From the NCBI RefSeq assembly GCF_039534165.1, contig NZ_BAAAUX010000002.1:160283-224282 (forward strand): a stretch of DNA of 64,000 nt. Direction: 5' to 3'. The notes below the pieces were generated by a model. That model did no database searches, had not been told where the DNA came from, and saw only the letters and a program-made list of their open reading frames with translations. A program made the position numbers and the translations under genes. The DNA is from Saccharopolyspora_D taberi. GTDB taxonomy: Bacteria > Actinomycetota > Actinomycetes > Mycobacteriales > Pseudonocardiaceae. The stretch's first letter is position 1. Each line of letters begins with the position of its first letter. Shown piece by piece: positions 1 to 8,287 of this stretch.

Positions 1-1418
1 GGGTCGCGCTCGACGCCGCGTCGCGGGGGCTGTCGGTGGTGCTGGCCGAGAAGCACGACCTCGCCTTCGGCACCAGCCGCTGGAGCTCCAAGCTGGTGCA
101 CGGCGGTCTGCGCTACCTGGCATCGGGCAGCGTCGGCATCGCGCACGAGAGCGCGGTCGAACGCGGGATCCTGATCGACCGCACCGCGCCGCACCTGGTC
201 CGCCCGCTGCCGCAGGTGGTGCCGCTGCTGCCGGAGACCGGCAGGGCGGGCGCGGCGGTGGTCCGCGCCGGGTTCCTGGCGGGCGACGCGCTGCGCGCCG
301 CGGCCGGGACCTCCGCGCACCGGCTCCCGCCGTCCCGGCGGATCACCCGCGCCGAGGTGCGGCGCTACGCGCCGACGGTCCGCACCGACGGCCTGCGCGG
401 CGGCCTGCTGGCCTGGGACGGCCAGCTCCAGGACGACGCCCGGCTGGTGGTCGCGCTCGCGCGCACCGCAGCCGCGCACGGGGCGCGCGTGCTCACCCGC
501 TGCGCGGGCGAGCAGGTGACCGGCAGGGGCGCGGTCCTGCGGGACGGACTGACCGGCCGCGGCCACGACGTCGACGCCCGGATCGTGATCAACGCGACCG
601 GGGTGTGGGCCGGGCAGGTCGCGCCCGGCATCGCCCTGCGGCCCAGCCGGGGCACCCACCTGGTGCTGTCGCGGGAGTCGTTCGGCGGGCTCGGCGCCGG
701 GCTGATGGTGCCGGTTCCGGGGGAGCGCAACAGGTTCGTCTTCGCGCTGCCCTCGCCGGAGGGTCGCGTCTACATAGGACTGACCGACGAGGAGGCGGAG
801 GGGGAGATCCCGGACGTGCCGCGGGCGTCGGAGCAGGAGGTCGACTTCCTGCTGGAGACGGTCGGGACCGCGCTGCGGGAACCGCTGTCGCGGGCCGACG
901 TGCTCGGGACCTACTCCGGGCTGCGGCCGCTGCTGGACTCCGGGACCGGCCGCACGGCCGACGTCTCCCGCAAGCACGCGGTGATCACCGCGCCGGACGG
1001 GCTGGTCACCGTCGTCGGCGGGAAGCTCACCACCTACCGGCGGATGGCCCAGGACGCGCTCGACGCCGCGCTGGCGCGCACCGCGCTGACCGCGGGAGTC
1101 TGCCGGACGCGGCGGCTGCCGCTGGTCGGCGCCGGGAGCCCGGCGGAGCTGGCGGCGGTGCGGGCACCGCAGCGGCTGCTCGGGCGCTACGGAACGGAAG
1201 CGGCAGCGGTCCTGGCCGGAGCCGGTGGCGACGAGCTGGCGCCGATCGCGGAGGGGATCGAGACCACGGGCGCGGAGCTGCGGTTCGCGGTGCGGCACGA
1301 AGGCGCGCTGGACGAATCGGACCTGCTGGACCGCAGGACGCGGATCGGGCTCGCCGAGGACGACCGGCGGCGCGCACTGCCGATCGCGCGGGAGTACGCG
1401 GCGGTCGCGCGGGAGTAG
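1..1418 (+). CDS. glpD: FAD-dependent glycerol-3-phosphate dehydrogenase (5' partial)
   Basis: The left edge cuts this gene; 471 codons are visible, in frame from base 3 to a TAG at 1416. The family oxidises sn-glycerol 3-phosphate to dihydroxyacetone phosphate at the membrane and passes electrons to quinone. The first visible residues are the end of the Rossmann FAD-binding motif, followed by the family signature GTSRWSSKLVHGGLRYL. The GlpD-type substrate domain follows, with FALPSPEGRVYIGLTDEE and later VVGGKLTTYRRMA, then a helical C-terminal domain. The tail is complete but the start and the GxGxxG motif lie outside the window. Family assignment is firm; the exact quinone-linked role is by homology. 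Confidence 0.93.
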   Translation, partial: VALDAASRGLSVVLAEKHDLAFGTSRWSSKLVHGGLRYLASGSVGIAHESAVERGILIDRTAPHLVRPLPQVVPLLPETGRAGAAVVRAGFLAGDALRAAAGTSAHRLPPSRRITRAEVRRYAPTVRTDGLRGGLLAWDGQLQDDARLVVALARTAAAHGARVLTRCAGEQVTGRGAVLRDGLTGRGHDVDARIVINATGVWAGQVAPGIALRPSRGTHLVLSRESFGGLGAGLMVPVPGERNRFVFALPSPEGRVYIGLTDEEAEGEIPDVPRASEQEVDFLLETVGTALREPLSRADVLGTYSGLRPLLDSGTGRTADVSRKHAVITAPDGLVTVVGGKLTTYRRMAQDALDAALARTALTAGVCRTRRLPLVGAGSPAELAAVRAPQRLLGRYGTEAAAVLAGAGGDELAPIAEGIETTGAELRFAVRHEGALDESDLLDRRTRIGLAEDDRRRALPIAREYAAVARE

Positions 1419-1500
1419 CCGGCGATCGCGTGCGCCTACCCGGAGGAACCGCGCATTTACCCGGAGAAACAGGGAAATCCGGGCGAAAGGGGTGTATCTG

Positions 1501-1528
1501 TCCGATCGGGCGAATTCGTCCGATCGGG
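1501..1528. repeat. 28-base near-perfect palindrome after glpD
   Basis: Two TCCGATCGGG copies flank CGAATTCG, giving arms that pair across 14 positions with two G-T wobbles in RNA. It lies between the convergent ends of glpD and the ATPase gene. It could act as a bidirectional terminator, although there is no T-run, or as a protein-binding site. Confidence 0.45.
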
Positions 1529-1536
1529 ACCTGTGC

Positions 1537-2025
1537 CTAGTACTCCGACGAGCGGTTGAGCCCGGTCAGCAGGCGCGAGATCACCTCGGGGTCGACCTCG
1601 GCGGTCTCGTCCTCGCTGACGTAGGAGCGCTTCTTCTCGCGGCGGGGCAGCGGGACCTCGTTGGCGGAGACGCCGGTGGGCAGGCTGAGCTGGCACCAGG
1701 ACATCCGCCGCCCGTCGGCGAGGTACTCCACGCCGCTGCGCTGGTAGCCCAGTTCGGGGGCTTCGCCGCGGGCGTCGGCCTCGGCCTCGATCACCAGGCT
1801 GTCGCCGGTGAGCCGCAACCGGATCGTGATGAACCCGGGATTGTTCTGGTCCGCTGCGTCGATGGCGGCGCTGACCATCCGGTTGGCGACCGCGGTCGCC
1901 TCGTCGACCAGGGGGCGCAGCGACCACTCGGTGAGGGCGAACCGGACGAACAGGTTCGTGCAGTTCACGGCGCTGGGCAGGGCAATGAGCCGAAGGTCGT
2001 CGACCTGTGCGGTAGGCGCGTTCAC
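1537..2025 (-). CDS. RsbW-like anti-sigma/ATP-binding protein
   Basis: A 162-residue protein whose first ~130 residues resemble the GHKL ATPase fold of RsbW/SpoIIAB serine kinases: the stretch LPSAVNCTNLFVRFALTEW, then a helix with the N-box-like region around VDEATAVANRMV, then beta strands. The glycine-rich ATP-lid motifs are weak, so catalytic activity is uncertain. The acidic C-terminal tail (about residues 130-162) is not part of the domain. The GTG at 2025 is preferred over upstream in-frame starts because GAAGGA lies about nine bases before it and similarity begins there. Such proteins usually hold a sigma factor or its antagonist in stress regulation, but no sigma factor gene is adjacent. 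Confidence 0.6.
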   Translation of the reverse strand: MNAPTAQVDDLRLIALPSAVNCTNLFVRFALTEWSLRPLVDEATAVANRMVSAAIDAADQNNPGFITIRLRLTGDSLVIEAEADARGEAPELGYQRSGVEYLADGRRMSWCQLSLPTGVSANEVPLPRREKKRSYVSEDETAEVDPEVISRLLTGLNRSSEY

Positions 2026-2207
2026 CGGAGTCCTTCCTTCGTTTGCATCAAGCGAGCCCCAAGCTTCACCCGAAAGAAGTATCTTGCCAACCCGAGAGAG
2101 TGTCGCGTTCGGCCGGGCCGATTTCAAGATCGTTCTTTCGTTGTGCGCGGCCTCATAGCGGGACGGCGGCGTGCCGGGCGGCGCGCACGAACATACGGGA
2201 GTCACGC

Positions 2208-2483
2208 GTGGACGCGAATATCCCCCTTCTGGTCGTGGTTGGCGGCTTCCTCCTGATCGTGATCACCGCCATCGCGGCCGCGAGCGGGAGCGGCAACCGC
2301 GGCGGGCGCGGTTCGGGCGGCGGTTTCATCGGTGGTGGTGATTCCGGCGGCGGCGATTCGGGAGGCGGCGACTCCGGCGGCTGGGGTGGCGACGGCGGCG
2401 GCGGTTTCGGCGGAGGTGACGGCGGCGGCGGGTTCAGCGGCGGCGGGGACTCCGGCGGCGGAGGCGGGGGCGGCGGCGCCTGA
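2208..2483 (+). CDS. Small membrane-anchored glycine-rich protein
   Basis: A 91-residue protein. Residues 4-24 form one hydrophobic helix (IPLLVVVGGFLLIVITAI), and the rest is almost entirely Gly, Asp, Ser and Phe, with the unit GGGDSGGGDSGGGDSGG repeated near residue 40 and ending in a poly-glycine tail. The GTG at 2208 follows GGGAG at a normal distance. The layout is one membrane anchor and a flexible, low-complexity outside or inside tail. I do not recognise a function. Low-complexity coding could be accidental, but the clean anchor, ribosome-binding site and in-frame stop favour a real gene. Confidence 0.6.
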   Translation: MDANIPLLVVVGGFLLIVITAIAAASGSGNRGGRGSGGGFIGGGDSGGGDSGGGDSGGWGGDGGGGFGGGDGGGGFSGGGDSGGGGGGGGA

Positions 2484-2507
2484 CGTCCCGGGTGGGAGGA
2501 TCGGCGC

Positions 2508-3395
2508 ATGCCGGCCGACTTCCACGTGACCGAACTGAGCCCGGCGACCAGCGCGTACCTGCAACCGCCCGGTGGCTGGTTCCGCAACAACGCGGGGTGG
2601 ATCACCGGCCGCGAGCGGATGCTGCTGGTCGACACCTGCGCGACCGAGGCGCGTTCGCGCCGGTTGCTGGAAACCGCGCGGGGATCGTCGAGCGCTGCCC
2701 TCTCGGCGGTGCTGACCCACGCCCACGGCGATCACAGCAACGGCGCCCGGCTGGTCGCCGAGGCAGGCGGGGACGTGCTGGCCTCGGCCGAGGCCGCGCG
2801 CACGATCGGCACCGGGCCGCACCTGTTCCCGGAGGTCTTCGTCTACTCCGGGTGGGGCGAGATCGGTCCGCCCCGGATCACCGGGACCGTCGGCGAACCG
2901 ACCCGGCTCGACCTCGGCGGCCGGACCGCCGAGATCGTCCCGGTGGCCGGAACCGCCCACACCGACGGTGATCTCGTGGTGTGGGTGCCCGAGGACGGCG
3001 TGCTGTTCAGCGGCGACCTGATCTTCAACGGCGTGACCCCGCTGGCCCTGCACGGCCGGATCAGCGGCTGGCTGGAGGCGCTGACCGCGCTGTCCGGGTT
3101 CGACGCCCGGCACCTCGTTCCCGGACACGGCGAGCTGACCGCCCCGGCGGAGGCGATCGCGGCGGTGTCGGAGTACCTGCGCTGGCTGCTCGACTCGGCC
3201 GCGGCCGACCGCCCGGACTTCGCCGCGCTGGAGCGGCAGGGGCGGCAGCGCTGGCCGGGCTGGCTCGACCAGGAGCGGCACGCGGCGAACCTGCGCCTGG
3301 CCCACGCCGAGGTGCACGGCAATCCGCCGGACCTGGAAGCCGCGCTCGCGGCCATGCTGCGTTCCGCAGGCGGGCCGATCCACCTCGACCTCTAG
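2508..3395 (+). CDS. Metallo-beta-lactamase-fold hydrolase
   Basis: A 295-residue MBL-fold enzyme. The zinc motif HAHGDH is at about residues 71-76, followed by a further His (AGTAHTDGD), the bridging Asp (LFSGDLIF) and a last His (VPGHGE). All ligands of a two-zinc site are therefore present. Family members hydrolyse thioesters, lactones or phosphodiesters; nothing here sets the substrate. The C-terminal helical extension (from about residue 215) resembles the MBL proteins of the glyoxalase-II-like group. The ATG at 2508 has GGAGG ten bases upstream. It begins 24 bases after the glycine-rich gene, so the two may be cotranscribed. Confidence 0.85.
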   Translation: MPADFHVTELSPATSAYLQPPGGWFRNNAGWITGRERMLLVDTCATEARSRRLLETARGSSSAALSAVLTHAHGDHSNGARLVAEAGGDVLASAEAARTIGTGPHLFPEVFVYSGWGEIGPPRITGTVGEPTRLDLGGRTAEIVPVAGTAHTDGDLVVWVPEDGVLFSGDLIFNGVTPLALHGRISGWLEALTALSGFDARHLVPGHGELTAPAEAIAAVSEYLRWLLDSAAADRPDFAALERQGRQRWPGWLDQERHAANLRLAHAEVHGNPPDLEAALAAMLRSAGGPIHLDL

Positions 3396-3539
3396 CGGCG
3401 GCCGGAATCCGGCTGAGCGCGGGCATCACCCACCCACCCGCCGGACATCGATCAATCCGATGACACCGCAAGCCCACGCGCCCGGCCGCGGTGAGGATCA
3501 AGCCCGCCTTGATCCACACCAAGAAAAGGAGGCAACGCA

Positions 3540-3752
3540 ATGCGCGTTCGATCGCTGGCGGTCGCGATGCTCGCTGCTACCGGGCTCGCCCTGGCAGGAG
3601 GTGCCACCGCGTACGCGGAGGACTGGGTTTTGGTCCACAACTCCTCGACGGAGACCATTTCCTCGACCAAGACCACCCAGCACCACACCCAGGGTGAGCT
3701 GTTCAGGCCCGCTTACTACAACCTCTCCACTCAGCCGGTCCGGGGCAGGTAG
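3540..3752 (+). CDS. Small secreted peptide of unknown function
   Basis: A 70-residue protein with a typical Sec signal peptide: basic start MRVR, a hydrophobic core and a likely cleavage site after AYA (residue 26). The mature part is about 44 residues, rich in Ser, Thr and His (SSTETISSTKTTQHHTQ), with no cysteine. A near-ideal ribosome-binding site (AAAAGGAGG) precedes the ATG, and a perfect hairpin terminator follows 15 bases after the stop, so this is an independent, probably well translated unit. I do not recognise the family. It could be a small cell-envelope or signalling peptide. Confidence 0.7.
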   Translation: MRVRSLAVAMLAATGLALAGGATAYAEDWVLVHNSSTETISSTKTTQHHTQGELFRPAYYNLSTQPVRGR

Positions 3753-3766
3753 TCAGGTCCTGGCGA

Positions 3767-3798
3767 TGAGGCCCCGCACCCCCAGGTGCGGGGCCTCA
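3767..3798. terminator. Bidirectional hairpin terminator
   Basis: Perfect 14-bp stem TGAGGCCCCGCACC / GGTGCGGGGCCTCA with a four-base loop (CCCA). It lies between the small secreted peptide gene and the convergent dehydrogenase operon, so it can serve both directions. Confidence 0.85.
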
Positions 3799-3801
3799 CC
3801 G

Positions 3802-5052
3802 CTACAGCTCGCCGAGCGCGGTGATCGGGGACTCCACGCAGTCGGCCACGAACCGGAGGAATCCGCCCGCGGTGCCGCCGTCGCAGACCCGGTGGTCGAA
3901 GGCCAGGGTCAGCTCGCAGACCTTGCGCAGGGCGAGTTCCCCGTCGACCGCCCACGGCCGGTCGATGATCCGCCCGATCCCGAGGATCGCGGCCTCCGGG
4001 TGGTTGATGATCGCCGCCGAACCGTCCACCCCGAACACCCCGTAGTTGTTCACGGTGAACGTGCCGCCGGTCAGGTCCGACGGCGACAGCGTGCCCGCCC
4101 GGCCCGCCGCGGTGTGCGTGCGGAGGGCGTCGGAGAGCGCGCGGGTGTTGAGCGCGTGGGCGTCGCGGACCACCGGGACCATCAGGCCGCGGTCGGTCTG
4201 GGCGGCGAACCCGAGGTGGATCTCGTCGAGCAGCACGATCTCGTCCGCCTCGACGCGGGAGTTCAGCTCCGGAAACCTGCGCAGCCCCAGCACCGCGAAC
4301 CGCGCGATCAGCGCCAGCAAGCTGACCGGGTGCTCCGGTTCCCGGGCGTTGAGCGCGGCGCGGGCGGCGAGCAGGTCGGTGGCGTCGACGTCGACCCACA
4401 CCGTGGCCTCGGGGATCTCCCGGCGCGACCGGGTCAGCTTGTCCGCGACCGCGCGCCGCAGCCCGGTGAGCGGGATCCGCTTGCCACCGCTGGAAGGGGG
4501 CTCGGTCGCGCTGATCGCCGCTTCCACGTCGCACCGGCGGATCACGCCGCCGGGACCGCTGCCCCGGATCCCGCCGAGATCGATGCCGTTCTGCCTGGCC
4601 AGCTGGCGGACCAGCGGGGAGATGACGGCGACCGCGTTCGTCGGCGCCGCGGCGGGTTCCGGGCTCGGCGTCGGCGCCGGTATCTGCTCGGGTGCCGCCG
4701 AGCGCCTGCGCCGGTTCCTGCGCGGCGGCGCGTTTCCGGTGCCGTAGCCGATGAGCACGTTGCCGCTGCTCTCCTCCCGCGGCGGCGCGACGACCACGCC
4801 GGGTTCGGCGAATCCGCCCGGCTCCTCCACGCTGATCAGCGGCGCGCCGACCGCGATCGTGTCGCCCTGCTTGCCGTGCAGCGCGCGCACGACGCCGGCG
4901 TAGGGGCAGGGGACCTCGACGACCGCCTTGGCGGTCTCGACCTCGGCCACCGGCTGGTCGACGGCGACCTCGTCGCCGACCGCGACCAGCCAGTTGACGA
5001 TCTCGGCCTCGGTCAGGCCCTCGCCGAGGTCGGGCAGTGCGAAGTCAGCCAT
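3802..5052 (-). CDS. bkdC: Branched-chain 2-oxoacid dehydrogenase E2 (dihydrolipoamide acyltransferase)
   Basis: A 416-residue E2 subunit. It carries the acyl group on a lipoyl arm from E1 to coenzyme A. The lipoyl domain covers residues 1-78 with the lipoylated lysine K42 in EVETAKAVVEV. A charged, proline-rich linker follows, then the E1/E3-binding domain (about 144-180, SPLVRQLARQNGIDL) and the catalytic domain ending in DHRVCDGG with H387 and D391. The start overlaps the E1beta stop by 8 bases, so the three subunits are translationally coupled. No E3 gene is present; E3 is presumably shared from elsewhere. A branched-chain substrate is inferred from the E1 sequences and the Lrp neighbour. 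Confidence 0.92.
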   Translation of the reverse strand: MADFALPDLGEGLTEAEIVNWLVAVGDEVAVDQPVAEVETAKAVVEVPCPYAGVVRALHGKQGDTIAVGAPLISVEEPGGFAEPGVVVAPPREESSGNVLIGYGTGNAPPRRNRRRRSAAPEQIPAPTPSPEPAAAPTNAVAVISPLVRQLARQNGIDLGGIRGSGPGGVIRRCDVEAAISATEPPSSGGKRIPLTGLRRAVADKLTRSRREIPEATVWVDVDATDLLAARAALNAREPEHPVSLLALIARFAVLGLRRFPELNSRVEADEIVLLDEIHLGFAAQTDRGLMVPVVRDAHALNTRALSDALRTHTAAGRAGTLSPSDLTGGTFTVNNYGVFGVDGSAAIINHPEAAILGIGRIIDRPWAVDGELALRKVCELTLAFDHRVCDGGTAGGFLRFVADCVESPITALGEL

Positions 5053-6040
5053 GGCGGGCCTCCACGACCTCGTCGTTCCACTGCAGCCGGTCGATCGCGT
5101 CGAGGATGCGGTCGACGCTGGGCAGGTGGTGCTCCTCGACCTTGGGCGGCGGGTAGGGGATGTCGAACCCGGTCACCCGCAGCACCGGCGCGTGCAGGTG
5201 GTGGAAGCAGCGCTCGGTCACCCGCGCGGCGACTTCCGCGCCGTACCCGCAGAAACCGGCGGCCTCGTGCACCACGACCGCGCGGCCGGTCCGCCGGACC
5301 GACTCGGTCACGGTCCGGTCGTCGAACGGCGCGAGGCTGCGCAGGTCGACGACCTCGACGTCCCAGCCCTCGGCGGTCGCGGCCTCGGCTGTCTCCAGCG
5401 CGGTCGCGACCATGGGCCCGTAGGCGATGAGGGTGACGTCCCCGCCCGGCCTGCGGACCACCGCGCGGTCGATCGGCGCGACGGCGCGGGACACCTCGCC
5501 CTTGGACCAGTACCGGCGCTTGGGCTCCAGGAACACCACCGGATCCGGCGACTCGATCGCCGCGCGCAGCAGCCCGTAGGCGTCGTCGGGCGTACCGGGG
5601 GAGACGACCCGCAGTCCGGCGGTGTGGGTGTAGTAGACCTCGGACGAGTCGCAGTGGTGCTCCACGCCGCCGATGCCGCCGCCGTAGGGGATGCGGATGA
5701 CCACCGGCAGCTCGACCCGGCCGCGGGTGCGGTTGCGCAACTTGGCCAGGTGGCTGGTGATCTGCTCGAACGCGGGGTAGGCGAAGGCGTCGAACTGCAT
5801 CTCCACCACCGGCCGCAGGCCGTTCATCGCCATCCCGATCGCGGTGCCCACGATCCCGGACTCGGCCAGCGGCGTGTCGAACACCCGGTCCTCGCCGAAC
5901 CTGCGGGTCAGCCCGTCGGTGACCCGGAAGACGCCGCCGAGCGGCCCGACGTCCTCGCCGAAGACCAGCACCCGCTCGTCGGCTTCCAGCGCGTCGGCCA
6001 GCGCCTGGTTCAGCGCCGCCGCCATCGACAGCTGTGTCAC
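5045..6040 (-). CDS. bkdB: Branched-chain 2-oxoacid dehydrogenase E1 beta subunit
   Basis: A 331-residue beta subunit of the thiamine-diphosphate-dependent E1. It decarboxylates branched-chain 2-oxoacids from Val, Leu and Ile breakdown, feeding branched fatty-acid or polyketide starter supply. The N-terminal transketolase-like domain has LVFGEDVGPLGGVFRVTDGL and a later HHCDSSEVYYTHTAGLRVV, and the C-terminal domain contains VVVHEAAGFCGYGAEVAA. The GTG at 6040 overlaps the E1alpha stop as GTGA and has a GAGGAG about nine bases upstream. Its length matches the family. Confidence 0.92.
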   Translation of the reverse strand: MTQLSMAAALNQALADALEADERVLVFGEDVGPLGGVFRVTDGLTRRFGEDRVFDTPLAESGIVGTAIGMAMNGLRPVVEMQFDAFAYPAFEQITSHLAKLRNRTRGRVELPVVIRIPYGGGIGGVEHHCDSSEVYYTHTAGLRVVSPGTPDDAYGLLRAAIESPDPVVFLEPKRRYWSKGEVSRAVAPIDRAVVRRPGGDVTLIAYGPMVATALETAEAATAEGWDVEVVDLRSLAPFDDRTVTESVRRTGRAVVVHEAAGFCGYGAEVAARVTERCFHHLHAPVLRVTGFDIPYPPPKVEEHHLPSVDRILDAIDRLQWNDEVVEARHG

Positions 6041-7110
6041 GACCGCAACTCCTCGTCCAGCAGTTCGGCCTGCTCCCGGAGGGCGGCCGTCGGTTCGGCG
6101 TAGACGTGGGCGAACAGCTCCCGCGGATCCACCTCGACGTCGGTGTTCATCCGCTCCCGCAGGGACGCGGCGAACGCCTCGGCCTCCTCGGTGATCGCCG
6201 CTTCGCGCGCGTCGTCGAGCAGGCCGCGCGAGCGCAGGTACCGCTCGGTCCGGTCGATCGGGTCGCGCGCCAGCCAGGCCGCGACCTCGTCGGTCTCCCG
6301 GTAGCGGGTGGCGTCGTCGGCGTTGGTGTGCGACTCGATCCGGTAGGTCCGCGCCTCGATCAGCGCCGGGCCCGCACCGGAGCGCGCCGCCGCGACCGCC
6401 TCGGACACCGTCGCGTGCACCGCCGCGACGTCGTTGCCGTCGATCAGCTCGGAGGCGATGCCGTAGCCGATTCCCTTGTGCGCCAAGGAAGGCGCGGCGT
6501 TCTGCTTGCTCATCGGAACGCTGATCGCGTAGCCGTTGTTCTGCACCAGGAAGACCACCGGCGCCCGCCAGACACCGGCGAAGTTCAGCGCCTCGTGGGT
6601 GTCGCCCTCGCTGGTCGCGCCGTCGCCGAGCAGCACCAGGGTGACGGCGTCCTCGCCCTTGAGGCGCGCGGCGTGCGCCATGCCCACGGCGTGCAGGGTG
6701 TTGGTCGCCAGCGGCGTGCACTGCGGCCCGATCCGGTACTCGTGGGGGTCGTAGCCCAGGTGCCAGCCGCCCTGGAGCAGGGTGAGGGTCTGCACCGGGT
6801 CGACGCCGCGGGTCACCAGGGCGACCGAGTCGCGGTAGGTCGGGAACAGCCAGTCCTGCTCGGAAAGGGCGAGCACCGATCCGACCTGGCACGCCTCCTG
6901 GCCGCGCGAGGACGGGTAGACCGCGAGCCTGCCCTGCCGGGTCAGCGCGGTGGCCTGGGTGTCGAACCGGCGGCCGACGACCATCCGCCGGTGCAGTTCG
7001 AGCAGCACGTCGTCGGCGGGCAGCTCGCCGCCCGTGGCGCGGCCGTCGGCGTCCAGCAGCGACCTCGGGGTTTCCGAGGGGAGCAGAGTGCGTTGTCTGG
7101 CCGTGGTCAT
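6037..7110 (-). CDS. bkdA: Branched-chain 2-oxoacid dehydrogenase E1 alpha subunit
   Basis: A 357-residue alpha subunit. The thiamine-diphosphate motif runs from GDG (162-164) to NN (191-192), the classic GDG-x27-NN spacing. The region YPSSRGQEACQVGSVLAL and the phosphorylation-loop-like RIESHTNADDATRYR are typical of branched-chain rather than pyruvate E1. The ATG at 7110 follows GGAGGA at good spacing and matches family starts; longer upstream readings run into the regulatory region. It is the first gene of the bkdA-bkdB-bkdC operon, divergent from an Lrp-type regulator gene that probably controls it. Confidence 0.93.
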   Translation of the reverse strand: MTTARQRTLLPSETPRSLLDADGRATGGELPADDVLLELHRRMVVGRRFDTQATALTRQGRLAVYPSSRGQEACQVGSVLALSEQDWLFPTYRDSVALVTRGVDPVQTLTLLQGGWHLGYDPHEYRIGPQCTPLATNTLHAVGMAHAARLKGEDAVTLVLLGDGATSEGDTHEALNFAGVWRAPVVFLVQNNGYAISVPMSKQNAAPSLAHKGIGYGIASELIDGNDVAAVHATVSEAVAAARSGAGPALIEARTYRIESHTNADDATRYRETDEVAAWLARDPIDRTERYLRSRGLLDDAREAAITEEAEAFAASLRERMNTDVEVDPRELFAHVYAEPTAALREQAELLDEELRS

Positions 7111-7195
7111 GGGGTCCTCCAGTGAACCGGCAGCCTGGTGGTGAGAGGGATTGTTCAACCGAGGCGGCCGATCCTCCAGATCGGGAACGGATTTC

Positions 7196-7240
7196 CGGAC
7201 ATCTGGCCGTCGTGGTCGGCTACCGTGTGCCAGATGTCCG
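7196..7240. promoter_or_regulatory. Inverted repeat, probable operator of the Lrp-type regulator
   Basis: Perfect 12-base arms CGGACATCTGGC (7196-7207) and GCCAGATGTCCG (7229-7240), centres 33 bases apart (about three helical turns). The right arm contains the ATG start of the regulator gene and the left arm is 86 bases upstream of bkdA. The placement suits autoregulation plus control of the bkd operon. Confidence 0.6.
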
Positions 7241-7719
7241 CAGAACGCCCCGGCAGCGCCGCTCCCGCTGGACGTTCCGCCGCGTTGGACGAGCTCGACC
7301 GGCGGATCGTCGAGGAGCTGCGCGCCGACGGCCGGATCTCGATGCGCGCGCTGGCCGAGCGGCTGCACATCTCCCGCGCGAGCGCCTACACCCGGGTCGA
7401 GCGGCTGCACCGGGAGGGCGTGATCACCGGCTACAGCGCGGTGATCAACCCTGAGCGGTTCGGCTACGGGGTCTCGGCGTACGTCTACCTCAAGGTCAGC
7501 CAGCACTCCTGGAAGGCGGTCCGCCAGCGGGTGCTGGAGATCCCCGAGGTCGCACACGGCGCGCTGGTTTCCGGGGAGAACGATCTGGTGCTGCTGGTGC
7601 GCACCCGCGATGCCCAGTGCCTGCGGGAGCTGGTGCTCAACCGGTTGCAGACGATCCCGGACGTGGTGTCCAGCCACACCGTACTGGTGCTGGACGAACT
7701 GCCTTCCCGGCCGTTGTGA
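7234..7719 (+). CDS. bkdR: Lrp/AsnC-family transcriptional regulator (BkdR-like)
   Basis: A 161-residue regulator. The N-terminal winged helix-turn-helix (about residues 18-75) includes LDELDRRIVEELRADGRISM and ALAERLHISRASAYTRVERL; a C-terminal AsnC ligand-binding/oligomerisation domain follows. Divergent Lrp-type genes commonly control bkd operons in response to branched-chain amino acids. The ATG at 7234 has no clear ribosome-binding site and lies inside the inverted repeat, so translation may be leaderless; an in-frame GTG at 7225 is an alternative. The gene symbol is by position and family, not proven. Confidence 0.85.
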   Translation: MSAERPGSAAPAGRSAALDELDRRIVEELRADGRISMRALAERLHISRASAYTRVERLHREGVITGYSAVINPERFGYGVSAYVYLKVSQHSWKAVRQRVLEIPEVAHGALVSGENDLVLLVRTRDAQCLRELVLNRLQTIPDVVSSHTVLVLDELPSRPL

Positions 7720-7738
7720 TCGCGGTCAGGGCGGCCGG

Positions 7739-8287
7739 ATGAGCGAGGAAGTCCCTGCTTGGGCGTACGAGCGGGCGGAGCTCCGGCCGCACGACCCGCG
7801 CTGGATCCTCCGGGCGGACGCGGAGTGCGCGGCGCTGGCCGATTCGCTCGCGCCGTGGCTGGTCGACGGGGTGGAGCACGTCGGGTCGACGGCCGTCCCC
7901 GGGCTTGCCGCCAAGCCGATCGTCGACGTGATGGCCTCCGTGACCGACCTGGACACGGTGGTCGACCGGGCGCTGGAACGGCTGCGTGCGGACGGCTGGT
8001 GCTACGTGCCGCCGGAGCTGGATCACCGCCCCTGGCGGCGGTTCTTCGTCAAGCCGGACCCGTCGGGGCAGCGGCGCGAGGCGCACCTGCACCTGGTCGG
8101 GGCCGGTCATCCGCGGTGGTCCGAGCAGATCAGGTTCCGCGACGCGCTGCGCCGGGACGGCGAGCTCGCGCGCCGGTACGAGGACCTGAAACGCCGGCTG
8201 TCCGAGCAGAGCGGCCACGACCGCGAGGCGTACACGGAAGGCAAGGGGGATTTCGTCGCGAGCGTCCTGGGCACGGACGTGCGTTGA
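7739..8287 (+). CDS. GrpB family (UPF0157) protein
   Basis: A 182-residue GrpB/UPF0157 protein with a nucleotidyltransferase-like fold. The hallmark EHVGSTAVPGLAAKPIVDVM is at about residues 46-65, followed by RRFFVKPDPSGQRREAHLHL and a C-terminal helix with DREAYTEGKGDFV. The cellular role of the family is not settled. The ATG at 7739 has only a weak AGGGCGG upstream. It starts 19 bases after the Lrp-type gene in the same direction, and no functional link to that regulator is evident. Confidence 0.85.
   Translation: MSEEVPAWAYERAELRPHDPRWILRADAECAALADSLAPWLVDGVEHVGSTAVPGLAAKPIVDVMASVTDLDTVVDRALERLRADGWCYVPPELDHRPWRRFFVKPDPSGQRREAHLHLVGAGHPRWSEQIRFRDALRRDGELARRYEDLKRRLSEQSGHDREAYTEGKGDFVASVLGTDVR

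Noticed and set aside
2202..3383. 393-codon minus-strand frame opposite the MBL-fold gene and the glycine-rich gene
   Set aside because: Low-complexity shadow of the plus-strand MBL gene, whose zinc ligands and ribosome-binding site are clear.
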